64,000 bases of DNA from an uncultured Paraprevotella sp. Its GTDB lineage: Bacteria; Bacteroidota; Bacteroidia; Bacteroidales; Bacteroidaceae. The stretch is taken from NCBI GenBank assembly GCA_944319925.1, contig CALUFQ010000004.1, forward strand, positions 17,873-81,872, read 5' to 3'. Below the pieces are notes generated by a model that worked only from the letters and a program-made list of their open reading frames with translations, was not told the origin of the DNA and searched no databases. Below, in pieces: positions 35,340-42,572 of the stretch (positions within the stretch are counted from its first letter, which is position 1; every line of letters begins with the position of its first letter). Position numbers and translations under genes: made by a program.

Positions 35340-36686
35340 ATGGAAGATAATATGGTTTATTTCAAACGGAAGATTTACAGTACAATGCTCAAATGGAAGT
35401 CTGGGCGCAACGGTGATACCGCATTGCTGATACAAGGAGCCAGACGCATCGGGAAATCTACCATTGCAGAGGAATTCGCACGTCATGAGTATAAGTCATA
35501 TATATTGATTGATTTCTCGAAGGTGTCAAAGGAGGTAAGTGATTTGTTCAATGATATTTCAGATTTGAATTACCTGTTTATCAGGCTACAGTTCATTTAT
35601 CAGGTACAACTGTATGAAAGGGAGTCGGTGATTATATTTGACGAAGTCCAACTCCAGCCGCTTGCGAGACAGGCCATCAAACATTTGGTGAAAGACCATC
35701 GATATGATTATATAGAGACGGGTTCTTTGATATCAGTCCGTTCAATGAGCCGCAATATCCTTGTCCCGAGCGAGGAAACAAAAGTAGATATGTATCCGAT
35801 GGACTATGAAGAATTCAGGTGGGCACTTGGAGATACTGCAACTATTTCGTTGTTGCGGGCTGCATTTGAGAGGAAAATGCCTTTGGGCGATGCCGTTCAT
35901 CGTAAACTCATGAGGGATTTCCGCTTGTATATGCTTGTAGGGGGGATGCCGCAGGCTGTTTCAGCGTATATCAGGACAAACAATTTTACGGACGTTGACC
36001 AAGCAAAGCGGGACATAATTGCTCTTTATGAAGAGGATTTCGGGAAGATTGACGATTCAGGAAGGGCCAAGGCATTATACGATGCCATTCCCGCACAGCT
36101 CAGTAGAAACGCGATGCGTTATCAAGTGAGTAAGGCTATTTCGGATGAAAGAGCTGAAAGGATTGTGAATATCGTGAAAGAGATGGAGGATTCCATGACG
36201 GTTAATGTGGTGTATCATTCTGATGACCCGAATGCAGGATTGGCTTTGACAAAGAATGAAGAGTACTTCAAAATGTATGCGTCTGATACGGGCTTGTTCG
36301 TCACGCTGGCGTTCAAGGATGCCGATATTACCGAGAATGTGATTTATGACAAGCTGCTGAATGATAAGCTTAGTACCAACATGGGATATGTCTATGAAAA
36401 TGTCATAGCCCAAATGCTGAGAGCTACGGGCAAGAACCTGTTCTATCATACCATCCCATATGCCGAAGGGAAGAAGTATTACGAGATAGATTTTGTCATT
36501 CCGGACAAGCACAAGATTTCTCCCATAGAAGTAAAGTCGTCGGGATACAAGACTCATAAGTCTTTGGACGAATTTTGTTCCAAATTCTCAGACCGGATAA
36601 TGAACAAGTATCTGATTTATAACAAGGATTATAGGCGAGAGAATGGAGTGGAGTATATCCCGGTGTATATGACGATGTTTTTGTGA
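35340..36686 (+). CDS. AAA-family ATPase with DUF4143 domain
   Basis: A 448-residue protein of the widespread AAA_14/DUF4143 group. The Walker A motif is GARRIGKST (33-41) and Walker B is VIIFDEVQ. The C-terminal DUF4143 region ends in a restriction-nuclease-like core with YYEIDFVIP and ISPIEVKSS (about residues 383-402), keeping the Asp and Glu-x-Lys residues. These genes are scattered and mobile-looking in Bacteroidota; no role is established. It is the only plus-strand gene between two minus-strand BlaI-BlaR1 modules and its base composition is more AT-rich than theirs, so it was probably inserted there. Confidence 0.88.
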   Translation: MEDNMVYFKRKIYSTMLKWKSGRNGDTALLIQGARRIGKSTIAEEFARHEYKSYILIDFSKVSKEVSDLFNDISDLNYLFIRLQFIYQVQLYERESVIIFDEVQLQPLARQAIKHLVKDHRYDYIETGSLISVRSMSRNILVPSEETKVDMYPMDYEEFRWALGDTATISLLRAAFERKMPLGDAVHRKLMRDFRLYMLVGGMPQAVSAYIRTNNFTDVDQAKRDIIALYEEDFGKIDDSGRAKALYDAIPAQLSRNAMRYQVSKAISDERAERIVNIVKEMEDSMTVNVVYHSDDPNAGLALTKNEEYFKMYASDTGLFVTLAFKDADITENVIYDKLLNDKLSTNMGYVYENVIAQMLRATGKNLFYHTIPYAEGKKYYEIDFVIPDKHKISPIEVKSSGYKTHKSLDEFCSKFSDRIMNKYLIYNKDYRRENGVEYIPVYMTMFL

Positions 36687-36713
36687 GATATGACTTTTCA
36701 GACAAGTTGGTCG

Positions 36714-36757
36714 CAAGGGCTGGGAAGTTAAGCCTGTTAAGCTTTTCCCAGCCCTTG
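36714..36757. terminator. bidirectional terminator between ATPase and blaR1-like gene B
   Basis: CAAGGGCTGGGAA (36714-36726) pairs perfectly with TTCCCAGCCCTTG (36745-36757); the loop holds a small AAGC/GCTT stem. It sits between convergent genes. Confidence 0.75.
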
Positions 36758-36779
36758 GGAAGAATGAAAAACAGTGGGG

Positions 36780-38681
36780 TTAATAGTTCAGGATGCCGCA
36801 ACCTTCGACCACCTTGCGGATGACTTCCGGCATCTCCACGCGTACGTACGTGAGGGTCTGTCCGGCATGGTTCTTGTAGCTGAAGATGTCTTTGTTGAGC
36901 CATTCCAGCTTGTAGACCGTTTGGCCTTCTATGACCGTGGTGTCATTGACATAGGCAAAGTCTCCGGCTGTGCCGCTGAACGTGTAGAAGAGGTTGACCT
37001 GTTCGTACGGCTTGAGGTCCACGGTGAAGAAGCGGTCTTTGCCGAAAAAGGTGTAGATTTCGGAGGAACGGCTAGGCGTGAGTTGCTTCCACACGCCTTT
37101 CAGCTTGTCTTTCCGCTTCCGGCATTGCTTGTAGGCTGCGACGGTGCGTTTCACTTCTTCCGGAACGGCGCAGCGTTCCCAGCGTTCCGTTTTCCATAGG
37201 GAGGAATTGTATGGGGATATCCTGTAAGTGTCTTTCCACGTGTCGTCGATGTGGTTGGCATCCACCCATTGGCGCGGGCGCACTTGCCCGCCTTCCCGCA
37301 CGGTGGTTTCCGAGAACGGGTCGTAGTCGCCCGTGGCGCCTCCGATGACAGTAGTGCCGTCCGCGTTCTTCCAGTTGACGGTGAGGGTCAGCGAGGCTTT
37401 CTTGCCGAAGAACTTGTAGTGCGGGACGAAGGGAGCCGTCTGATGGTGCTGATAGGCCGAGTCGCCGATGAAGAGCATCGTCCAGCAGCCCCGGCTGTCG
37501 TAGTCCTTTTGCTTCTTCACATTTGCCGGGGCGGCGGCAGTGCGTGGCGCGGCTTTCGGCGGTGTTGGGGCGGTGGTGGGTTGCGCGGCATCCGCCGTGG
37601 CTTTGGCGAGGGTTTCCGGCATTACTTCGTGACCTGTCGGGATGGAGGCAGGTGTCTCTTTCAAGGTTTCTGCCGTGCCTTTTCCCGGTTTCTCCATGGC
37701 CTGCGTGGCAATGGTGCCGACGAGGGCGACAATGCAGAGACAGGCTGCGCCGACGCGCAGGCGGCTCTTGGAGTTTTGAATGTGTCTGTTCATAAACAAG
37801 ATCCTTTCTTTTAGAGATGAATAATTATAATTTGATCGGGCCCAGATCCATTCTTTGTGTGCCGTGCAGGCCAGCACGAGGCTGATTTGGTATTGTTTGC
37901 GGTCGAAGCCGTTGTCGAGCACGTCGCGGTCCACTTCCATTTCCTGCTGTTCTTTTATGGCTCGGAACAGCAGGTAGGCGAAGGGGTTGAACCAGTTGGC
38001 GATGGCGAGGCACTGCAGGAAGAGCAGCTTGTGGAAGTGCCGGTGCCAAATGTGGCATTTCTCGTGGGCCAGCACGAAGTCCCGCTGTCCGTCTTCCATG
38101 CCGCCGGGCAGGAAGATGTTGTAGCTGTAGGAGAAGGGGGCGTTACAGGGGCTTTGGTAAACGCGGATGCAGCCTCTGTGGCCTTGGAGCGTGGATTTCC
38201 GCCGGATGCGGTGCAGTTGTCCGATTTGTGCTGCCATGTAGAGGAGCAGCAGGGCGATACCTGCGGCGTAGATGGCCGGCAGGTTCGACAGCGCGTAGTC
38301 CCATGCGGCGGCGAGGGCTTCCTGTGTCTTTTCGGTCGGGCGGAGACGGTTTCCGGCCGGTGGGGCCGGAGAGGGCTGCGCCGGTGGTGTGACGGAGAGG
38401 GATTGCGGGGACTCCACGGGGCGTTCCGTAGCCGGGCGGATGTCCGTGGCGGGAGAGGGAGGTGTGCCGGTCGCGGGTTCTGTCCATACTGTCAGGCGGA
38501 GGAACAGCGCGGCGGTCATGAGGCACATCCCGAAGGTCAGGAACGCCTGTGCCATCCGGCTTTGGCATCTCATGTGGATAAAGAGCCGGTAGAGGACGTA
38601 GAGGGCCGCGCCGGTCAGCAGCGAGGCGAGCGGGTAGAAGCCCGGGGCGAGTTGCAGGTTGTCGAGGAATGTTTGGTTCAT
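36780..38681 (-). CDS. BlaR1/MecR1-like M56 metalloprotease sensor B with two DUF4488-like domains
   Basis: A 633-residue paralogue of sensor A. The order is the same: helices near residues 15-35, 45-63 and 134-153, zinc motif HEKCH (206-210) with EMEVD (about 247-251), then a helix near 308-325. A Pro/Ala/Thr-rich linker (about 330-390), absent in A, leads to two DUF4488-like modules at about 396-520 and 527-632 (GCWTML, GVWKQL; HYKFFGK, YTFFGKD). BlaI-like repressor B lies 16 bases upstream. The long linker suggests a sensor reaching farther into the periplasm. The ligand is unknown; beta-lactam sensing is unlikely, since no penicillin-binding domain is present. Confidence 0.9.
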   Translation of the reverse strand: MNQTFLDNLQLAPGFYPLASLLTGAALYVLYRLFIHMRCQSRMAQAFLTFGMCLMTAALFLRLTVWTEPATGTPPSPATDIRPATERPVESPQSLSVTPPAQPSPAPPAGNRLRPTEKTQEALAAAWDYALSNLPAIYAAGIALLLLYMAAQIGQLHRIRRKSTLQGHRGCIRVYQSPCNAPFSYSYNIFLPGGMEDGQRDFVLAHEKCHIWHRHFHKLLFLQCLAIANWFNPFAYLLFRAIKEQQEMEVDRDVLDNGFDRKQYQISLVLACTAHKEWIWARSNYNYSSLKERILFMNRHIQNSKSRLRVGAACLCIVALVGTIATQAMEKPGKGTAETLKETPASIPTGHEVMPETLAKATADAAQPTTAPTPPKAAPRTAAAPANVKKQKDYDSRGCWTMLFIGDSAYQHHQTAPFVPHYKFFGKKASLTLTVNWKNADGTTVIGGATGDYDPFSETTVREGGQVRPRQWVDANHIDDTWKDTYRISPYNSSLWKTERWERCAVPEEVKRTVAAYKQCRKRKDKLKGVWKQLTPSRSSEIYTFFGKDRFFTVDLKPYEQVNLFYTFSGTAGDFAYVNDTTVIEGQTVYKLEWLNKDIFSYKNHAGQTLTYVRVEMPEVIRKVVEGCGILNY

Positions 38682-38697
38682 GGTATCGGGGGATAAG

Positions 38698-39075
38698 TTA
38701 ATGTTTGCCTTTTTGGATGATGTCGATAATCTGGTCTATTTCTTCCTGCCCCAGGTTCTCTTCCTTGGCGAAGAAGCTGACGAACGACAGGAGCGACCCG
38801 CCGAAGAAGGTGTTCTTCACGTCTTTCATGAAGGAACGGGTGTATTCTTCGCGTTTCATAACGGCGGAGTAGCGCAGCATCTTACCTACGCTTTCCGACT
38901 GCACGAAGCCTTTTTCCTTCAGAATCTTCAGGAAGGTGGCCAGCGTGGTGTAGGCCGGTTTGGGGTCGGGGTAGCCTTTTAGGATGTCGCCCGTGAATCC
39001 GCTTTGTTCGGGAAGGCTCCACAGGATGTCCATCACCTGGAACTCCGCTTTAGTCAGTTGCTTGTTCTTTTCCAT
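38698..39075 (-). CDS. BlaI/MecI-family repressor B
   Basis: A 125-residue winged-helix repressor closely related to repressor A over its whole length (MEKNKQLTKAEFQVMDILWSLPEQSG versus MEKNKPLTKAEYQIMDVLWNMPGQSG). It precedes sensor B on the same strand. Keeping both repressors and both sensors after duplication suggests that the two circuits have separate inputs or cross-regulate. No third target gene with the same operator was found in the window. Confidence 0.92.
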   Translation of the reverse strand: MEKNKQLTKAEFQVMDILWSLPEQSGFTGDILKGYPDPKPAYTTLATFLKILKEKGFVQSESVGKMLRYSAVMKREEYTRSFMKDVKNTFFGGSLLSFVSFFAKEENLGQEEIDQIIDIIQKGKH

Positions 39076-39097
39076 CTTGCAATAAGTTTTACTACCG

Positions 39098-39139
39098 CAA
39101 ATATACTACTAAAGTCATAAAATACAAACTAAGAAAGTA
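39098..39139 (-). promoter_or_regulatory. promoter and candidate operator of blaI/blaR1 module B
   Basis: The -7 box TATATTTG is at 39105-39098 on the minus strand. The motif TACAAACTAAGAAAGTA at 39123-39139 lies in the -33 region and resembles the site before module A (35089-35107), though its distance to the -7 box differs. Confidence 0.45.
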
Positions 39140-39207
39140 GAATACAATTGTAATTAGTAATATTTAACTTGTTGGCATCCCCTATTTGGGCAATCCCAAT
39201 GCGCGGT

Positions 39208-39245
39208 TTCTTTTTTATAGTAATTTAAATCGGATGGTTTCCAAG
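39208..39245 (-). repeat. orphan 3' end of a receptor gene (direct repeat, copy 1)
   Basis: About 36 bases match 39799-39837 almost exactly. At 39799-39837 they encode the last residues (TIRFKLL, stop) of a TonB-receptor barrel, so this copy is a second, detached 3' end; upstream on the minus strand it reads S-G-P-L-E-T-I-R-F-K-L-L-stop. The two copies bracket about 550 bases holding two tiny genes and a terminator. Confidence 0.6.
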
Positions 39246-39320
39246 GGACCGCTAAAGCCCGTCCTCTCCGACAACTGCGACAAGCCCCAAAGAAGCACCT
39301 GCTTTGCATCAGAATATTTC

Positions 39321-39370
39321 CATAATAAAGTCCCGCGCCACTGGTGAAAGCAGCGCGGGACTTTATTATG
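39321..39370. terminator. perfect 18-bp hairpin terminator
   Basis: CATAATAAAGTCCCGCGC (39321-39338) and its exact complement (39353-39370), loop 14 bases. It lies 33 bases beyond the stop of the small membrane protein, for which it is the likely terminator. Confidence 0.8.
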
Positions 39371-39402
39371 TAGTCAAAATGGATTTCAAAAAGTCCTTTT
39401 TG

Positions 39403-39510
39403 CTAAGTTCTATCCTTGTGTATTTCTCTTTTCTTGTCTTGATAGTTGAAATACACATAGCCTGCAATGGCAATAACGATTACCAACACAGATGTTATTA
39501 TTGCTCCCAT
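39403..39510 (-). CDS. tiny single-pass membrane protein, 35 residues
   Basis: Reads MGAIITSVLVIVIAIAGYVY, then FNYQDKKREIHKDRT. One membrane helix and a basic tail. A strong Shine-Dalgarno sequence (AAGGAGG) precedes the start, unusual in this phylum, and an alternative ATG two codons upstream (39516) overlaps the stop of the DUF6722 gene. Together with that gene and the hairpin it forms a compact two-gene unit. The function is unknown, and it was found by reading rather than by similarity. Confidence 0.65.
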   Translation of the reverse strand: MGAIITSVLVIVIAIAGYVYFNYQDKKREIHKDRT

Positions 39511-39512
39511 AT

Positions 39513-39695
39513 TCATTCCTCCTTATCTTTAACCATTGACAATCCTACGAACAAGGTTACCAACACTGCAACCACAATTAAAGCATAAACATACCAAGCC
39601 CATTCTTCTATTCCATTAAATATCGACGACAACAAAATAGCGGTCGTCATATACTTGGCTATGTCCATCAGCCATTTTCCTAATTCCTTTCTCAT
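39513..39695 (-). CDS. DUF6722-family small membrane protein
   Basis: A 60-residue protein, MRKELGKWLMDIAKYMTTAI..., with two predicted helices (about 13-30 and 33-52) and an acidic-basic tail (KDKEE). The start and length match DUF6722 proteins found across Bacteroidales; an upstream ATG adds 18 non-conserved residues and was not used. The stop overlaps the start region of the next tiny gene. The function is unknown. Confidence 0.8.
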   Translation of the reverse strand: MRKELGKWLMDIAKYMTTAILLSSIFNGIEEWAWYVYALIVVAVLVTLFVGLSMVKDKEE

Positions 39696-39798
39696 ACTCG
39701 CAAAGGTACGAAAAACATCATCATACAAACACATATATACACACAACAACCTTAAACAAGGTTAAAACGGATAATAAAGACATGTAAAATCCGTGTGA

Positions 39799-39837
39799 TT
39801 CCTTTTTTATAGTAATTTAAATCGGATGGTTCCCAAG
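39799..39837 (-). repeat. receptor-gene 3' end (direct repeat, copy 2)
   Basis: The second copy of the segment at 39208-39245, here forming the genuine 3' end of the TonB-receptor remnant (stop within 39807-39809). Recombination between such ends may have built this region. Confidence 0.6.
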
Positions 39838-40375
39838 ATGTGGCGTGGGCGAAGCTGTGAGGTTTGGGTATAGACGTCCAGCCCGTTGTAGTTCACGCGA
39901 GTGTACTGCTTTTGGTTGAAAAGGTTGTTGGCTTGCAGCTCCAGATCGACGCGCTTCAGTTTGTATTTAGCAGACACGTCGCCAAACCAGGCATGGCGGT
40001 TTGTGGCCGTCAGGTTGTTGTAGTTGTCTTCGACAGAGGCGTTGAGGGTGATTTGTCGGGTGACGTAGAAATTGAGTGAGAGGCGTTGGGTAGCGGTGCG
40101 CACCGTCTGCGCCATGTTCTGATGGTCGCCGTCTGTCGCCGACACATTCCGAGCATAGCCACTGGTCAGCACGACGTTGAACCACGGCAGGGGCGTGATG
40201 GTGCCGCCTGCGCCGATGCTGACGGTACGCGAGTGGAAAGGATAGAGTTCCTTGGATATGAGTCGTTCGCTTTGACTGTAACCATACCCTGCGAAAGCGC
40301 GGACTGTGGTCTGCATCCAATCGAAACCCTTGCTGCCGTCAAAACCAATGTTGTCACGGCAGAGTCTCCCGCGAT
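39807..40375 (-). pseudogene. C-terminal remnant of a TonB-dependent receptor/outer-membrane barrel
   Basis: The frame reads ...DNIGFDGSKGFDWMQTTVRA and then alternating beta-strands typical of TonB-receptor barrels (FHSRTVSIGAGGTITPLPWF, RLSLNFYVTRQITLNASVED, KLKRVDLELQANNLFNQKQY), ending in TIRFKLL. The plug, TonB box, signal peptide and most of the barrel are missing. Upstream the frame is closed near 40389 and the DNA belongs to an unrelated lipoprotein gene. It is a deletion remnant and cannot be a working transporter. Confidence 0.8.
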
Positions 40376-40837
40376 GATATTGCGGATTTCATTCATGCGG
40401 TTTTCGGTCATCCTGTGGTTGCGGTGCCAGGTGTAGAGCCGTCCTTGTCGCTGTATCACCAAGGTGGTGTCGTCCGGAAAGGTCAGCGGTCGCCGGAAGC
40501 CGTCCTCGAAATACAGAAATTCATGGTTGCCTTTGTAGATGATGTCGAAATCCCCCTTTCCGGTGGGGATGATGACGATGCCGGAAGGCGTGGAGAGCAG
40601 CTGGCAGTCGTAATACGTGGTGTCGCGCCCGAAGATGCGGCAATGTGTCATGCCTTCCATGGGAAAGTGTTGCTGATGAATCCCGTCGGGGAAAGAAATC
40701 TTGGAGAGTGTCCACACGCCCGGTAGGCCGTACAATTCCGGTCGGGGCGTATGGTCGCGGCAACCCGTCAATCCTATCAGGAGAACGGCTATCCCTGTCA
40801 AGAGGATTCTTCCGTGTATTTGTCTGCCGTTTTTCAT
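40166..40837 (-). CDS. DUF4488-like lipoprotein with a foreign C-terminal tail
   Basis: The first 155 or so of 223 residues form a lipoprotein (ILLTGIAVLLIGLTGC, Cys26) with a lipocalin-like DUF4488 pattern: GVWTLSKISFPDG, YDCQLLSTPSG, YKGNHEFLYFEDGF, ending near RMNEIRNIIAGD. From about 40370 onward the frame runs out of phase through the TonB-receptor remnant and becomes low-complexity (SASAQAAPSRPCRG). The natural C-terminus therefore seems replaced after a deletion. The same domain class forms the sensor ends of the two BlaR1-like proteins 2-8 kb away. The protein may still be made and exported. Confidence 0.7.
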   Translation of the reverse strand: MKNGRQIHGRILLTGIAVLLIGLTGCRDHTPRPELYGLPGVWTLSKISFPDGIHQQHFPMEGMTHCRIFGRDTTYYDCQLLSTPSGIVIIPTGKGDFDIIYKGNHEFLYFEDGFRRPLTFPDDTTLVIQRQGRLYTWHRNHRMTENRMNEIRNIIAGDSAVTTLVLTAARVSIGCRPQSALSQGMVTVKANDSYPRNSILSTRVPSASAQAAPSRPCRGSTSC

Positions 40838-40862
40838 GTTGTGACCTCCCCTTTAGGCACTT

Positions 40863-42572
40863 CTACTCGCCGCTGGAGGCAGGAATTGGCGAGTTCTCCC
40901 CTTCCTCGAGCAAGCTCTTGGCCGTTTCGTCGCCCAATTCAGCGGCTTTGCGCAGGCTGGCCTGCCCTTCCTCGCGTTGTTTCACGGCCAGTTGGCAGAT
41001 ACCCATGAGCCGGTAGGCTTCGGCATAGCCGGGGTCGAGTTCCGTGGCGCGGCGGGCGGCCTTGATGGCCTCTTCTGGTTCGCCGATGCGGTAGAGCACC
41101 ACGGCACGTTCGGCGTGGTAGAGCGGTTCGTCGGGAGCCATGCGGATGGCGCGGTCAATATCATCCATGGCCTGCTGGAACATGCGGCACTGCATTTCGG
41201 CCTGTTCTCGCTGGTAGTAGAAGTGGGCGTTTACCTGGTCGCTCATGAGATGGCCATATTCGTTGAGGTCGAGCACAGCCTCGCGATAGCGTTTCAGGGA
41301 GAGCAGGGTGCCCGCACGTTCCAGCAAAGCCGGTGCGGCATCTTTCATGTAGGGCTTGGTGAAGCAGGCCACGGCACTGTCTTGCAGCGCGAGCACCTGC
41401 AGCGTGTCGGCACCTGCCATGCGTTTACACTGGGCGGCATAGCGGAAGATGTCGGCCGAGCGCATGTTGGTTTCCTTGAGAGAGAGGAACTTCTCGCAGG
41501 CTTGTTCGTAGTCTTTGAGCGCATAGAGGACGTTGGCTTCCTGTTGCACGTAGAGCGGGAGCGGGTTCAGCGCGTAGGCTTCGCGTACAAAGGCAAGGGA
41601 TTTTTGGAAATCCCAGTCCTTGTAAGGCTGGTAGCCCGGACGGAGGTTCAGCTCGTAGAGCAGTTTGCTGAGCGTGTAATAGGTTTCGTCTTTCTTCTCC
41701 GCCACGTCGAGGGCTTTTTCCAGGTCGCCTTCGGCTGCGGCGTAATTTCCGTGGGCCATATAGAAGTCTGCCCTTTGGGTGTAAGCGTCACTGCTTTCGG
41801 GAAACAGGGCGGCGTATTCGTCAAGGTACCGCCCGTAGGTGGAAGAATCGCACCGCGCTGCCATCATGAAGAGGAAGGTGCGCGCGTCGCTTTCCTCGGT
41901 GGGGAGGGCTTTGCGGATGCCGATGGCGTTCAGGTCGTCGTTGCCTGCGGAAAGTCCGTCGGTAGCCAACGAGTTGCCGTAGGCCACGCTGATGGCATAC
42001 GATGTGGCTTCCGCGCTTTCAGCCTTGCGTTGTATCATGCCCAGCACTTCGCCTTCTTCGTCCATGACAGGGCTGTTCAGGTATTTTCCATCGATTTGCC
42101 GCCCCAAGGTGTAGTAGCCATATTCTTCTTCAAATTTTTGAATGTCGAATAGCGTGTCGTTCAGGCAGGTCTGGTCTTCCTTCGTGGGGTAGGGGAGCAC
42201 GTAAACGTGCTCTTTTTTTGCGCCCAAACGGCCGGAGATGTTGAGAGCCGGGGTTTTCTTTTCCGTCTTCACGCGGAATTTCACGATGTCATAGAGCGAA
42301 CTGGCACCGAGGATGGCATCCACTTCGTATTCTTTGCCGTCCGCGCAGACCACTTTGGCTTTTTGGGCGCGTTTGAACAGTTCGAAGTCGGCCAGGGCCG
42401 TGCCGTCTTCTCCGATGAAAAAGCCGCTGCCCGATTGCAGCATTTGGCCTTGTCCATCCAAGGTCATGATGGTGATTTGCGCCTTGGCGGCCTTTTTGAA
42501 CCATTTGGGATTTTGTGCGTGGAGGCAGCCTGTGGCAAGCAGGGCGGCCAGTATGAAGATTGTCTTTTTCAT
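40863..42572 (-). CDS. secreted TPR protein with a degenerate trypsin-like protease domain
   Basis: A 569-residue protein with a signal peptide (TIFILAALLATGCLHAQ). Residues 30-185 resemble the HtrA-type trypsin fold: GSGFFIGEDG (48-57), YDIVKF (Asp95) and LNSPVMDEEGEVLGMI (Ser167). The position where the catalytic histidine belongs reads TALADFELF, with no His, so it is probably an inactive pseudoprotease. From about 220 to 560 come tetratricopeptide repeats (for example AERAVVLYRIGEPEEAIKAARRATELDPGYAEAY). Its ATG overlaps the recN stop by 4 bases. A scaffold role in the periplasm is likely; partners are unknown. Confidence 0.85.
   Translation of the reverse strand: MKKTIFILAALLATGCLHAQNPKWFKKAAKAQITIMTLDGQGQMLQSGSGFFIGEDGTALADFELFKRAQKAKVVCADGKEYEVDAILGASSLYDIVKFRVKTEKKTPALNISGRLGAKKEHVYVLPYPTKEDQTCLNDTLFDIQKFEEEYGYYTLGRQIDGKYLNSPVMDEEGEVLGMIQRKAESAEATSYAISVAYGNSLATDGLSAGNDDLNAIGIRKALPTEESDARTFLFMMAARCDSSTYGRYLDEYAALFPESSDAYTQRADFYMAHGNYAAAEGDLEKALDVAEKKDETYYTLSKLLYELNLRPGYQPYKDWDFQKSLAFVREAYALNPLPLYVQQEANVLYALKDYEQACEKFLSLKETNMRSADIFRYAAQCKRMAGADTLQVLALQDSAVACFTKPYMKDAAPALLERAGTLLSLKRYREAVLDLNEYGHLMSDQVNAHFYYQREQAEMQCRMFQQAMDDIDRAIRMAPDEPLYHAERAVVLYRIGEPEEAIKAARRATELDPGYAEAYRLMGICQLAVKQREEGQASLRKAAELGDETAKSLLEEGENSPIPASSGE

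Noticed and set aside
32914-39075. BlaI-BlaR1 modules as a beta-lactam resistance locus
   Set aside because: No penicillin-binding sensor domain and no beta-lactamase gene nearby; sensor ends are DUF4488-like.
39304-39588. 94-residue plus-strand frame over the DUF6722 region
   Set aside because: It reads through the hairpin terminator and is antisense to two better-supported small genes.
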